In this document: in pieces, positions 40,057-48,495 of the stretch | How positions within the stretch are numbered: position 1 is the first letter of the stretch | Layout: each line of letters opens with the position of its first letter | DNA from: Candidatus Defluviibacillus avedoerensis | GTDB taxonomy: Bacteria; Pseudomonadota; Gammaproteobacteria; Burkholderiales; Burkholderiaceae_C | DNA length: 64,000 nt | Direction: 5' to 3' | Assembly: GCA_016703665.1 (NCBI GenBank) | Contig: JADJBS010000006.1 | Coordinates: 124,001 to 188,000, forward strand | Made by a program: the position numbers and the translations under genes | The notes under the pieces: model-generated | Database searches by the model: none | Told to the model about the DNA's origin: nothing | Seen by the model: the letters and a program-made list of their open reading frames with translations, nothing else

Positions 40057-40707
40057 CTATTCCAGCTTGAAGTTGAACTCCTGGGTGGCCAGCACCTCAC
40101 CGTCACCTATGCAGCGGTATTTGAGCATGGCTACACGCACAGCATTGTGAAAAACTCGGGGGCCCGACAGGATGGTCACGTCCTTGACCACGCCGTCCTT
40201 GATCAAAATCTGAGCCTTCACCACACCCTCTGTCCCATCTTGCAAAGCCCGGCGCGGCATCTCGGGCGCCACCTGCGTCGGGCAGGCAACGCCAATGTCC
40301 GTCTTCTGCGCTGGTTTGGTGACAGGCGCAACTGACGCCGGTGGTGCCATCACGATGGGTGCGGGTGGCGGGACTGGCGCGGCAGTAATCGCAGGAGCGG
40401 CGTTAGGGGGTGGCGTCACCTCAGCAGGTGGCACAAACGGCGGGGGCACCGGCGGGGGCGGAGTCGGTGTAGTCACCGCCTTCGGCTCTGGCAATTTCAA
40501 TTCCTTTTTGACGGGAGGCGGAGGCGGTGCAATGGTGACCTCCTGTATCACCACGGCTTCCAGAGGCTTCTTCAACACCTCCAGCCCTTTTCGGGCTGTG
40601 CCGGAGATCAGCGCCCAGGCCAACAACAGGTGCAATACAGCCACAAAACCCAAGCCGCGGTATCGGGTGGCTGCGTCTTTCGTTTGATAACCCGAGGACT
40701 TGCGCAT
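40057..40707 (-). CDS. tonB: TonB energy-transducing protein
   Basis: A 216-residue protein with one N-terminal TM segment (GLGFVAVLHLLLAWALI), a long Pro-rich periplasmic linker with Pro-Pro repeats and Ala, and a C-terminal TonB domain (QVAPEMPRRALQDGTEGVV, then ILSGPRVFHNAV). It couples the inner-membrane proton gradient to outer-membrane receptors. Its start abuts the stop of exbD2, so it ends a four-gene operon. Confidence 0.93.
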   Translation of the reverse strand: MRKSSGYQTKDAATRYRGLGFVAVLHLLLAWALISGTARKGLEVLKKPLEAVVIQEVTIAPPPPPVKKELKLPEPKAVTTPTPPPPVPPPFVPPAEVTPPPNAAPAITAAPVPPPAPIVMAPPASVAPVTKPAQKTDIGVACPTQVAPEMPRRALQDGTEGVVKAQILIKDGVVKDVTILSGPRVFHNAVRVAMLKYRCIGDGEVLATQEFNFKLE

Positions 40708-41160
40708 TTACTGGACAAACTGCTCACTGCCGATGACCGCTATCTTGGTCAGGCCACTGCGCTTGGTCGTGGCCAGTACTGCCGCAAACACCGCATAGTG
40801 CGCGGCCTTGTGGGGGCGCACATGGATTTCGGGTTGAACCTGCTGGTGGGCCATGGCGGCCATATGGGCCTCCAGCACTTCAGCAGTCACCGGCACGCCC
40901 TGCCAATGGACGGTGCTTTGGGCGTCAATGTCGACCTGCACCTTAGTGGGTTGCACCACCGCACTCGGCGGTGCCCCCACTGGCAAATCCAGGTTCACCG
41001 AATGCAACTGGATGGGGATGGTGATGATCAGCATCACCAGCAACACGAGCATCACGTCAATCAGCGGCGTGGTGTTGATGTCCATCATCACGTCAGGTTC
41101 TGGCGCGCTCAAGACGGTCAGGCTTAAGCCTTGTTTCAGCATATCCATGTCACCCGTCAT
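40708..41160 (-). CDS. exbD: ExbD/TolR-family protein (second ExbD)
   Basis: A 150-residue single-span protein with the membrane signature TTPLIDVMLVLLVMLIITIP (conserved Asp) and a periplasmic domain. It differs from the first ExbD in its N-terminal extension. ATG 41160 is chosen, 2 bp after the exbD1 stop. ExbB-ExbD1-ExbD2-TonB sets are known in xanthomonads and other Gram-negatives. Confidence 0.9.
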   Translation of the reverse strand: MTGDMDMLKQGLSLTVLSAPEPDVMMDINTTPLIDVMLVLLVMLIITIPIQLHSVNLDLPVGAPPSAVVQPTKVQVDIDAQSTVHWQGVPVTAEVLEAHMAAMAHQQVQPEIHVRPHKAAHYAVFAAVLATTKRSGLTKIAVIGSEQFVQ

Positions 41161-41162
41161 CT

Positions 41163-41591
41163 TCAACCACCCACCGCGGGCGGCTCTGTGATGAAGGACA
41201 CTTTGGCTATGCCAGCGCGCTGGCATGCGTACATCACGCGCCCCACACCTTCGTAGCGGGCGGCCATATCGCCACGAATCTGCACTTCGGGCTGCGGGTT
41301 CAGTTTGGCCACAGCTTTCAGCTTGTTGACCAGAGTCTCCTGATTGGCGATGCGTGTGTCATACCAAAAGATGGCACCGCTTTTGTCCACCGACAAGATA
41401 ATGTTCTCTGGCTTGCTCAGCCGCTCTTCAACCCGCTCTTTGGGTAAATTGACGGGAATCGATGTCGTCACCACCGGAATCGTGATCAGAAAGATGATCA
41501 ACAATACCAGCATCACATCCACCAAGGGCGTGGTGTTGATCTGGCTCAGGACTTCGTCCTCGCCGTCGCCTGTACCGACAATCATGGCCAT
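41163..41591 (-). CDS. exbD: ExbD/TolR-family protein (first ExbD)
   Basis: A 142-residue single-span protein with NTTPLVDVMLVLLIIFLITIP, the conserved Asp of the proton path, and a periplasmic C-terminal domain (QIRGDMAARYEGVGRVMYACQ). Starts 9 bp after exbB and ends 2 bp before the second exbD, consistent with an exbB-exbD-exbD-tonB operon. Confidence 0.92.
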   Translation of the reverse strand: MAMIVGTGDGEDEVLSQINTTPLVDVMLVLLIIFLITIPVVTTSIPVNLPKERVEERLSKPENIILSVDKSGAIFWYDTRIANQETLVNKLKAVAKLNPQPEVQIRGDMAARYEGVGRVMYACQRAGIAKVSFITEPPAVGG

Positions 41592-41600
41592 ATCGCGAGC

Positions 41601-42359
41601 CTACTTCTTGGCCGTCGCCAACAGCACGGCATGCAGCTCATTGCCAAAGGCCTGCACACCCTCCATTGCCGCCTTGTTTCTTCGTACCAGCCAGTTGTAG
41701 CCCAGCACGGCAGGGACGGCCACTGCCAGGCCGATGGCAGTCATGATCAGCGCCTCACCAACCGGGCCTGCCACCTTGTCAATACTGGCCTGCCCAGACA
41801 CGCCAATCTTAACCAGGGCGTTATAGATGCCCCACACGGTGCCAAAAAGACCCACAAATGGCGCTGTTGAGCCAACAGTAGCCAGCACCGCCAAGCCGTC
41901 TTGCAAGCGGTTTTGCACGCTGACCATGGCACGCTGGATGCTCATGGTCACCCACGTATTGAAGTCCACCGCGCCCAGCAAGCCGCCGTGTTTGCTGGCG
42001 CTTTCCAGGCCTTTTTCGGCGATGTAGCGAAATGGGCTGCCCGCCTCCAGCTTCTCCATGCTCTCGCGCACCGAGCCTCCTGACCAAAACGTGGCCTCAA
42101 CCTGGTCAGCCTCCAGGCCCAGTTTGCGTTGCGCCAAGAGCTTGGTCACGATCACGTACCAACTGCCCATGCTCATGATGACCAAAATCAGCAAAGTCCC
42201 CTTGGCCACCCAGTCACCTTGTTCCCACAAGGCCTGAATGCCATAGGGATTATCGGCCCCAACCACTGCAATATTCTGCGCCGCCACGGGTAGCCATGCG
42301 GTCAGCAGTCCCAGAACACCGAACAAGCGGACGTTCGAACGTCCAGATTTGATGCACAC
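41601..42359 (-). CDS. exbB: ExbB/TolQ/MotA-family proton channel
   Basis: A 252-residue inner-membrane protein; the last two-thirds carry the ExbB fold (ESMEKLEAGSPFRYIAEKGL, then LATVGSTAPFVGLFGTVWGI and PVGEALIMTAIGLAVAVPAV). The first 35 residues look like a cleavable signal peptide (LFGVLGLLTAWLPVAAQ). GTG 42359 follows AAAGGA and is preferred to an upstream reading to 42461. First gene of the TonB-system operon. Confidence 0.92.
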   Translation of the reverse strand: MCIKSGRSNVRLFGVLGLLTAWLPVAAQNIAVVGADNPYGIQALWEQGDWVAKGTLLILVIMSMGSWYVIVTKLLAQRKLGLEADQVEATFWSGGSVRESMEKLEAGSPFRYIAEKGLESASKHGGLLGAVDFNTWVTMSIQRAMVSVQNRLQDGLAVLATVGSTAPFVGLFGTVWGIYNALVKIGVSGQASIDKVAGPVGEALIMTAIGLAVAVPAVLGYNWLVRRNKAAMEGVQAFGNELHAVLLATAKK

Positions 42360-42477
42360 CACGATTCCTTTCAAGCCACATCCCCCTACAACCACCATGA
42401 GGGTAGTCAAAAACGGCAGGAAGGCGAAAGTATAGTGACGGCTACCTGACGCGGTCGTCACCCGTTACCATCACACC

Positions 42478-42873
42478 ATGCCCAAGTACCAGTTCAAGGT
42501 GGAAGTCAAACCCCAATACCTGCCCATGCAGTCTGCGCCTGAGCAGGGTGTCTACACGTTTTCCTACACCATCCGGATCACCAACACCGGTACGGTAGCG
42601 GCGCAACTGATCTCGCGCACCTGGAGCGTGAACGACGCCAACGGCTTGAACGAAAAAATCAAAGGCCTGGGGGTCGTGGGTCATCAACCTCTGCTGCAAC
42701 CTGGCGCGCATTTTGAATACACCAGCGGCACCCGGCTACGCACACCCACCGGCACCATGCACGGCAGCTACTTCTGTGTTGCTGAGGATGGTGAGAAATT
42801 TGATGTAGATATCCCCATGTTTGTGCTGGACGCATTGAGCCACCAGGGTGGCAGTCCCAACACTTTGCACTGA
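42478..42873 (+). CDS. apaG: ApaG protein
   Basis: A 131-residue protein with one ApaG (fibronectin-III-like) domain: FSYTIRITNTGTVAAQLISRTWSV, VGHQPLLQPGAHFEYTS. Linked to Co2+/Mg2+ homeostasis in some studies, mechanism unknown. Its stop shares a base with the next start (TGATG-type overlap). In many Burkholderiales apaG lies near rpe-gph-trp. Confidence 0.93.
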   Translation: MPKYQFKVEVKPQYLPMQSAPEQGVYTFSYTIRITNTGTVAAQLISRTWSVNDANGLNEKIKGLGVVGHQPLLQPGAHFEYTSGTRLRTPTGTMHGSYFCVAEDGEKFDVDIPMFVLDALSHQGGSPNTLH

Positions 42874-44837
42874 TGAAGCCCGACCTCTCCGCTCTGCTGA
42901 ACGAGCTGGACTCACAAGCCGATTTACCCCACCGGCATCTTTGGCTGATTGCCATGGTGGAGTGGCTGCGTGGTGACGGTAGCAACCCGCAGGCCACGGC
43001 CAGTCGGCTGAGGCTATTGCTCGACGCTGCTCAGGTTCGACCCGAACTCGGCGATGAGCTGAAACAATGGTGGCGCGTACTGGCTGAAACTGTGGACAGC
43101 ACCATGGTGCTGGCGGACTATGGGTTTTCTCCGCGAATGGCCTTTTTCAGTGAGGCCGTCTATCGCCTGGGACGGAAGATTCTGCCAGGTACGCCCGAGA
43201 CCACAGACGCAGCTGAGCTGTTTAGTTTGGTATTCCCCTATGCGTCAGATGTGGCCTGGATCTCGGCACTCGACGCTCAAACGCTCACCCGCCTCGGCGA
43301 CCTGATCGGTACGCCAAGTCCCCGATTTCCCGTCACACTCTGGCAAGACGAGTTGCTGCAAGCCATCACCTACTGTGCCAGCCAGATACGGGCCACCGGC
43401 TTTGCCTCTGAACTCCGTCTGCGCATGAGCGCTCCCGCACGAGAGGCCCAGCCCTTTATCGACCTTGCTGCTGATGTGGAGGCTTTTCGACAGGCCTTTT
43501 TGAGCTCCCCGCGCGACAGTGACTTGGTCAACCGGGCAGCCCAAACCCTGCGGGAGCGGCTGGAACTTTGCCGTAGCGCGGCTGCCAGTGTTTACCCCCA
43601 CCTGGATGAACATGGGATCTCAGTCAACCTGGTGTTTGTGCTGCGCCAATTGCGTGAGCGCGTACTTCGCGTACGGGATTTAATGGACTGCCTGCTGTCA
43701 GACAACGTGCCCCAAAGTGCCGCCCGACTCACAGCCAAGCTGGTGCAGGCCGGTGTGGAACGCCGCAGCCTGCTTGCCCTGGTCAATGCCAATGCCTCCT
43801 TGCTTGCCGCCAAAATGGCCGAGCGCAGCGCGGAAACGGGTGAACACTACATCACCCGTGACAGAGCTGAATACAGCAGCATGCTGGCCAAGGCTGCAGG
43901 TGGGGGGGCGGCCACGTCACTGACCACTTTGTTCAAATTCATTATCACAGGCCTGGGTCTGACGGCGTTTTGGTCTGGCGTTGCGTCTGGCTTGATGTAT
44001 GCCATGAGCTTTGTACTGATCCAGCTGTTGCATTGGACGCTGGCCACCAAGCAACCCGCCATGACCGCACCTGCCATGGCAGCCAAACTCAAGGACTTGA
44101 ACGCTGGTCGCGCCATTGAAGATTTCGTGGACGAAGTCAGCCATCTGGTGCGCTCGCAAGTGGCTGCCGTTGTGGGCAATGTCGGGCTGGTGGTTCCCTG
44201 CGTATTGCTGATCAGCCTGGTGATGCAACTCAGCACCGGCGCCCCGATGATCAGCCTTGAAGAAGCAGATTATGTTTTCAAAACCCTGCATCTCCTCCAC
44301 CCCAGCACTCTGCTGTTTGCTGCTTTTACAGGGGTGCTGCTGTTCAGCTCAAGCCTGATCGCAGGCTGGGCAGAAAACTGGTTTGTACTGCACCGGCTGG
44401 ATTCGGCCATGCGCTACAACCCACGCATCACGCAGCTGATGGGGGTCGCTCGCGCTGCACGCTGGGCGCAATTCATGCGGACGCAAATTTCTGGATTCGC
44501 GTCGAACATTTCACTGGGCTTGATGCTGGGACTGCTCCCCCCCGTCCTGGCCTTTGTGGGCGTAGGCCTGGAAGCCCGCCACGTCACCCTCTCTGCCGGG
44601 CAACTGGCGGCGGCCGCAGCAGCGTATGGCGCGCAAGTTTGGGTTTTACCTGCCTTTTGGTGGTGCGTGGCCGCCATCCCCTTGATTGGCATGCTTAACC
44701 TGGGTGTCAGCTTCTATTTGGCACTGCACCTGGCGCAGCGTGCCCACAACCTGAGTGGTGTGGACCGTGGCCGCATTCGCAGTGGGGCGTGGGAACGCCT
44801 GCGGACCAAGCCGCGCAGTTTCCTTTTGCCAGATTAA
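42873..44837 (+). CDS. Gcr-type 'site-specific recombinase' family membrane protein
   Basis: A 654-residue protein matching the family annotated as site-specific recombinase (Gcr, Pfam SpecificRecomb). The first 330 residues are soluble and Leu/Arg-rich; the C-terminal half has five or more hydrophobic segments (for example FIITGLGLTAFWSGVA and VVPCVLLISLVMQL). No known recombinase catalytic motif is visible, so the family name may not reflect function. Translation appears coupled to apaG. Confidence 0.8.
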   Translation: MKPDLSALLNELDSQADLPHRHLWLIAMVEWLRGDGSNPQATASRLRLLLDAAQVRPELGDELKQWWRVLAETVDSTMVLADYGFSPRMAFFSEAVYRLGRKILPGTPETTDAAELFSLVFPYASDVAWISALDAQTLTRLGDLIGTPSPRFPVTLWQDELLQAITYCASQIRATGFASELRLRMSAPAREAQPFIDLAADVEAFRQAFLSSPRDSDLVNRAAQTLRERLELCRSAAASVYPHLDEHGISVNLVFVLRQLRERVLRVRDLMDCLLSDNVPQSAARLTAKLVQAGVERRSLLALVNANASLLAAKMAERSAETGEHYITRDRAEYSSMLAKAAGGGAATSLTTLFKFIITGLGLTAFWSGVASGLMYAMSFVLIQLLHWTLATKQPAMTAPAMAAKLKDLNAGRAIEDFVDEVSHLVRSQVAAVVGNVGLVVPCVLLISLVMQLSTGAPMISLEEADYVFKTLHLLHPSTLLFAAFTGVLLFSSSLIAGWAENWFVLHRLDSAMRYNPRITQLMGVARAARWAQFMRTQISGFASNISLGLMLGLLPPVLAFVGVGLEARHVTLSAGQLAAAAAAYGAQVWVLPAFWWCVAAIPLIGMLNLGVSFYLALHLAQRAHNLSGVDRGRIRSGAWERLRTKPRSFLLPD

Positions 44838-44869
44838 TGGCCGTTCATTCAAGGTTTTCCGCCTTCAGC

Positions 44870-45286
44870 TCACGGACTCAGCCCACACACGTTGTTAACG
44901 CATGCCGCTGTCGGGGGCATCAAAAAAATCGCTATGCAAACCAGGTCATTGTTCGGTGCCAGCAGCAAGGCTTGCGCAGCTAGGCGGCGTTGCTCAGCGG
45001 CTGCACTCCCTGCCTGGGTTGCCGTGGCAGACACCCTTGAATAAGCTTTGTAGAGGTTGGGTTGACAGGTCGGCACCGTGCTCGAAAAGTTCAGCACGCT
45101 ACATTGCTCTGTCGTCGCGCACGGGGCGTCGACCCCGGTTCGGCGGGCCTCTGCCTCCTGGACTGCTGCCTGCTCGCGTAGCTGATCGTAAGTGAAGCTA
45201 GGGGTGCCAGCATCGCCACCGCCGCATGCCACCAGGCCAACGGTAAGGTGAAGGAACAGCAGCCAACGCAAGGAGTGTCGGTTCAT
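44870..45286 (-). CDS. small lipoprotein, unknown function
   Basis: A 138-residue protein with a signal peptide (LRWLLFLHLTVGLVAC) and lipobox LVAC followed by GGG, then a Cys-rich mature part (CATTEQC, VPTCQPN, LVCIAIF, CVNNVCG) suggesting disulfides in the periplasm. No family recognised. It is divergent from thiL, with 93 bp between starts, and convergent with the Gcr-type gene. Confidence 0.75.
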   Translation of the reverse strand: MNRHSLRWLLFLHLTVGLVACGGGDAGTPSFTYDQLREQAAVQEAEARRTGVDAPCATTEQCSVLNFSSTVPTCQPNLYKAYSRVSATATQAGSAAAEQRRLAAQALLLAPNNDLVCIAIFLMPPTAACVNNVCGLSP

Positions 45287-45379
45287 GGCAATACGCATTC
45301 TGGGCAGAGCCATTATAGTAACCCGGTGTCTGCAATTTCGGGCACACTGCAGCCCTCCAAGTTACCGAAGCTTCTGGAC

Positions 45380-46363
45380 ATGGGTGAATTTGATCTGATC
45401 CGCCGCTACTTTGCGCGCCCCAACAGCGCTGCGGCCAGTGTGAGCGTGGGCATTGGAGACGATTGCGCTGTCTTGCAGCCCACGCCCGGTATGCAACTGT
45501 GCGTGTCCAGCGACATGCTCGTCGAAGGGCGCCACTGCCTCTCCACGGTGGACCCAGTTCGTCTAGGCCACAAATCGCTGGCGGTCAACCTTAGTGATCT
45601 GGCTGCATGCGGCGCCAAACCACTTGGCTTTACCCTGGCTTTGTCATTGCCCCATGTAGATGAGGCCTGGCTGGCTGGCTTTGCTCAAGGCCTGTTTGCA
45701 TTGGCCGATGCACACGGCTGCCCGTTGGTCGGCGGTGACACCACGCGTGGGCCACTGAACATTTGCATCACCGTGTTTGGCGAGGTTCCGACAGGACAAG
45801 CCCTGCTGCGCTCTGGTGCCAGAGCCGGGGACGAACTGTGGGTCAGCGGCACTGTGGGCGACGCCCGCCTGGCCCTTGAAGCGTTTCGCGGCAGCCTTGC
45901 CCTCACGACCGACGCCTTCGACGCTGCGCGGCTTCGCATGGAGCAGCCTACGCCGCGGGTGGGCTTAGGGCTGGCCTTGCGCGGGATTGCCACATCAGCC
46001 ATCGACATCAGCGACGGACTGCTGGGCGACCTGGGCCATGTCTTGCGTGCGAGCGGCGTAGGCGCACGCATCGACACCCACATTGCTATTAATTTGATAG
46101 CTATAAATTGTTCTCAGATATGCCAAAAAAGCATATCTGAAGACACAAATTTGCTGGATTTCGTGCTGGCAGGTGGTGACGACTACGAGTTGGCCTTCAC
46201 CGCGCCCGCCCATCAGCATGCAGCGGTTCGGGCAGCAGGCGTATCAAGCGGAACCCGTATCACCCGCATCGGCAACATCACGGCTGCGAGCGGGGTACAA
46301 CTGGTGGACGCGAATGGTCAAGCCCGACCCGACCTGTACGCGTCATTCGATCACTTTGCCTGA
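45380..46363 (+). CDS. thiL: thiamine-monophosphate kinase (with an in-frame AT-rich insertion)
   Basis: A 327-residue enzyme making TPP from thiamine-P. Motifs GIGDDCAVL, SSDMLVEG, LPLVGGDTTRG, DISDGLLGDLGH and LAGGDDYEL are intact. ATG 45380 (MGEFDLIRRYF) is chosen over a 44-codon longer frame. Residues about 236-257 (INLIAINCSQICQKS) come from an AT-rich repeat-like stretch (46085-46150) not typical of the family. thiL is normally next to pgpA; here the islet 46.4-51.3 kb lies between them. Confidence 0.94.
   Translation: MGEFDLIRRYFARPNSAAASVSVGIGDDCAVLQPTPGMQLCVSSDMLVEGRHCLSTVDPVRLGHKSLAVNLSDLAACGAKPLGFTLALSLPHVDEAWLAGFAQGLFALADAHGCPLVGGDTTRGPLNICITVFGEVPTGQALLRSGARAGDELWVSGTVGDARLALEAFRGSLALTTDAFDAARLRMEQPTPRVGLGLALRGIATSAIDISDGLLGDLGHVLRASGVGARIDTHIAINLIAINCSQICQKSISEDTNLLDFVLAGGDDYELAFTAPAHQHAAVRAAGVSSGTRITRIGNITAASGVQLVDANGQARPDLYASFDHFA
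46084..46150 (+). repeat. AT-rich hairpin repeat inside thiL
   Basis: GCTATTAATTTGATAGCTAT followed by a perfect 10-bp inverted repeat TCAGATATGC (46114-46123) and GCATATCTGA (46131-46140) with loop CAAAAAA. It keeps the thiL frame. The first part resembles 7387-7403 in cca (CTATTAATTCAATAGC, 14 of 16 matches), and TTTGATAGC recurs at 8240 and 51908. Confidence 0.55.
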
Positions 46364-46369
46364 CCGCGC

Positions 46370-46567
46370 TCAGAAGTGGGCAGATTCGCTGAGCTTGTTG
46401 GCATGATTCCTATTGGCTTCCACTGCTTCAGAGTGCACTTCTAAGCGGGTACGGGTGGTCTGAAAAGGCTTTCCTTCGATGTACCCGGCCTCACCTGACT
46501 GGGCCAAGCTGGCGCCTGCGGCCAAAGCAGACAAGGTCAAAGCAAACAGTTTGGTACGTGTGTTCAT
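46370..46567 (-). CDS. small exported protein, DUF4148-like
   Basis: A 65-residue protein with a clear signal peptide (MNTRTKLFALTLSALAAGASLAQS) and a short polar mature part (EVEANRNHANKLSESAHF-like end), resembling the short DUF4148 periplasmic proteins common in Burkholderiales. Function unknown. Divergent from the lysR remnant. Confidence 0.65.
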   Translation of the reverse strand: MNTRTKLFALTLSALAAGASLAQSGEAGYIEGKPFQTTRTRLEVHSEAVEANRNHANKLSESAHF

Positions 46568-46740
46568 CGTGATATTCCTTCAAAGTGAAACAGATTGGAT
46601 AAACCAGACGCTTCGTCTATCGGTAAAGCTTTCAGCGCCTGCACACAGTAGATAGGCATACCTCCAACACTCAAAACGGGGCACATCCGCATCAAACTGT
46701 CTCCAAATCGGAAACAATCCCTGCGCCGTGCATTTCACCG

Positions 46741-47640
46741 ATGGACTCTCTGGAACTGATCAAGACATTTCGCGAGGTTGCAACCCGAGGGAGCTTCTCT
46801 AAAGCAGCAGATGCGCTGAATCTTTCGCGCGCCAACACCAGCAAATATGTGGCGGCCCTCGAAGAATAACTGGGTGTGCGACTGCTCAACCACAGCACCC
46901 GCAGCGCGAGCATGACAGATGCAGGAAAGTTGCTACTGGAACGCAGTGCACCGCTGATGGACTTGGTATCCCTCGCGGCGACGATCTGGCGGAACGCGCT
47001 AACCAACCCAGCGGGCGCGTGCATCTGAGCGCGCCCTACGTTTTCGGTGACCAAACCCTTGCGGGACTGCTGGCGGAGTTCTCACGCCACTACCCCAAGT
47101 TACATGTGAGTTTGACCTTGACCAACCGCCGCGTGGATCTAGTCGAAGAAGCCGTTGACCTCGTGTTGCGGGTGGGTCGCATTGAGGACTCGGAGTTAAT
47201 CGTCAAGCGGCTTCAACCCGTCCCCATGGTGGTGGTGGCATCCCCTGGCTACTGGGTCACCCACGGACAACCCTTAGCGCCAGAGGATCTGATCCAGCAC
47301 CAGTGCCTGACCTACTCTTTGGGTAAAGGTGGTGGCGTTCACCCCGAATGGCGTTTTCAACGCAATGGCAAAGCGGTAAATGTGTCGGTGCGTTCCCATG
47401 GACGCGAGCAACGGCCAAGTATTACTGTCCTTCGCACAGGCGGGCCTGGGCGTGCTCTACCTGCCCGAGCTGCTAGCCAAAGAGGCTCTGGCCCACCGCG
47501 CGCTGGCGCCGGTGCTGCAGGAATTCGTACCCACCGACACCTGGCTGTACATGGCCTATGCCCAGCGCAGGCACAACAGCGCTGCACTGCGCACCATGCT
47601 GGATTTTTTGGCATCCCGGCTCGCACCACCCGCTGATTGA
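46741..47640 (+). pseudogene. LysR-family transcriptional regulator, interrupted
   Basis: The N-terminal HTH (LELIKTFREVATRGSFSKAA) is intact, but TAA at 46867-46869 replaces a codon where the family has Gln (ALEE*LGVRLLN). Frames then change near 46980 and 47395; the last piece (QVLLSFAQAGLGVLYLPELL) carries the effector-domain end. The frameshifts resemble the indel errors seen elsewhere, but the stop is a base substitution (C to T), so a real pseudogene is possible. Confidence 0.7.
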
Positions 47641-48495
47641 TCAGCCCACGCCTTCCATCACATGCTGCACGCTCACGAAGCGGCCGCCGCTCCATGCAGG
47701 CCTGAGCTGTCCGCCATCCCAGCGCTGCATCTGGTGCAGTACGGCGAAGGTAAAGTCTGGCGCGGATGCACCGGGTAAGCCCACACGCTCTGCGCCACGT
47801 CGTACGTTGTCCATCATCCAGGCAGGCACAGTCATGTGATACGGATTGCGGCTGACTTCGCCCACATGCTGGGTCAGTGCCACCAGCAGGTCGGCCAGGT
47901 CCTCCTCCCTCAGTTCCAACATCAGGTTGGGAGACTCCATGGTGGACCAGTATTCGGTGTACGCCACCAGCGGGGCGTATTCAGATGGCATCCGCGCAAG
48001 TGCGTCCATGGCCAAATGCCAGGTGCCCACGTGCGCAGCCTGCGCATCTCTGGGGTGTGGGCACATCAGCAAATCAGGCTTCAGAGCTTGCAGCTTCCCC
48101 GCCACCAGCGCAACACAGGCTTGCCAATGCGTTGGGTTTTCCACCCTCGTCTGGGCAGATACCCGCATCAAGCCGCGCTCGGCCAGTAGCACATTCTCAA
48201 ACCCGAGCACAGCACAAGCCGCTTGCAGCTCTCTCGCCCGGGCCAGTTGTCGGTCTGGGTTGCTGCCATGGGTCACCGCTAAGTTCACCACCCGCCAGCC
48301 CCCTTCACGTAACAGTCGAAGGGGCAACCCCCCATTGATGCATTCATCGTCTGGGTGAGGGGATAAAATCACGCAGACTTTACTGCCATCGCCAGGGGAG
48401 TGAATGCGTGGCGTTCCGGCGGCAGGTACAAGCATGGATTTCCCACGGGTTGCCAGCGCGGCAAAACCAGCCACCAATGCTTGCGGACTTGTCAC
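47641..48495 (-). CDS. PIG-L/LmbE-family deacetylase
   Basis: A 284-residue zinc-dependent N-deacetylase-like protein. The metal motif SPHPDDE (AHPDDE class) is followed by CINGG, and HPRDAQAAHVGTWHLA carries the second His. PIG-L enzymes deacetylate GlcNAc-type groups on lipids or small molecules. ATG 48495 overlaps the binding-protein stop by four bases, so the two are co-translated. Substrate unknown. Confidence 0.88.
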   Translation of the reverse strand: MTSPQALVAGFAALATRGKSMLVPAAGTPRIHSPGDGSKVCVILSPHPDDECINGGLPLRLLREGGWRVVNLAVTHGSNPDRQLARARELQAACAVLGFENVLLAERGLMRVSAQTRVENPTHWQACVALVAGKLQALKPDLLMCPHPRDAQAAHVGTWHLAMDALARMPSEYAPLVAYTEYWSTMESPNLMLELREEDLADLLVALTQHVGEVSRNPYHMTVPAWMMDNVRRGAERVGLPGASAPDFTFAVLHQMQRWDGGQLRPAWSGGRFVSVQHVMEGVG

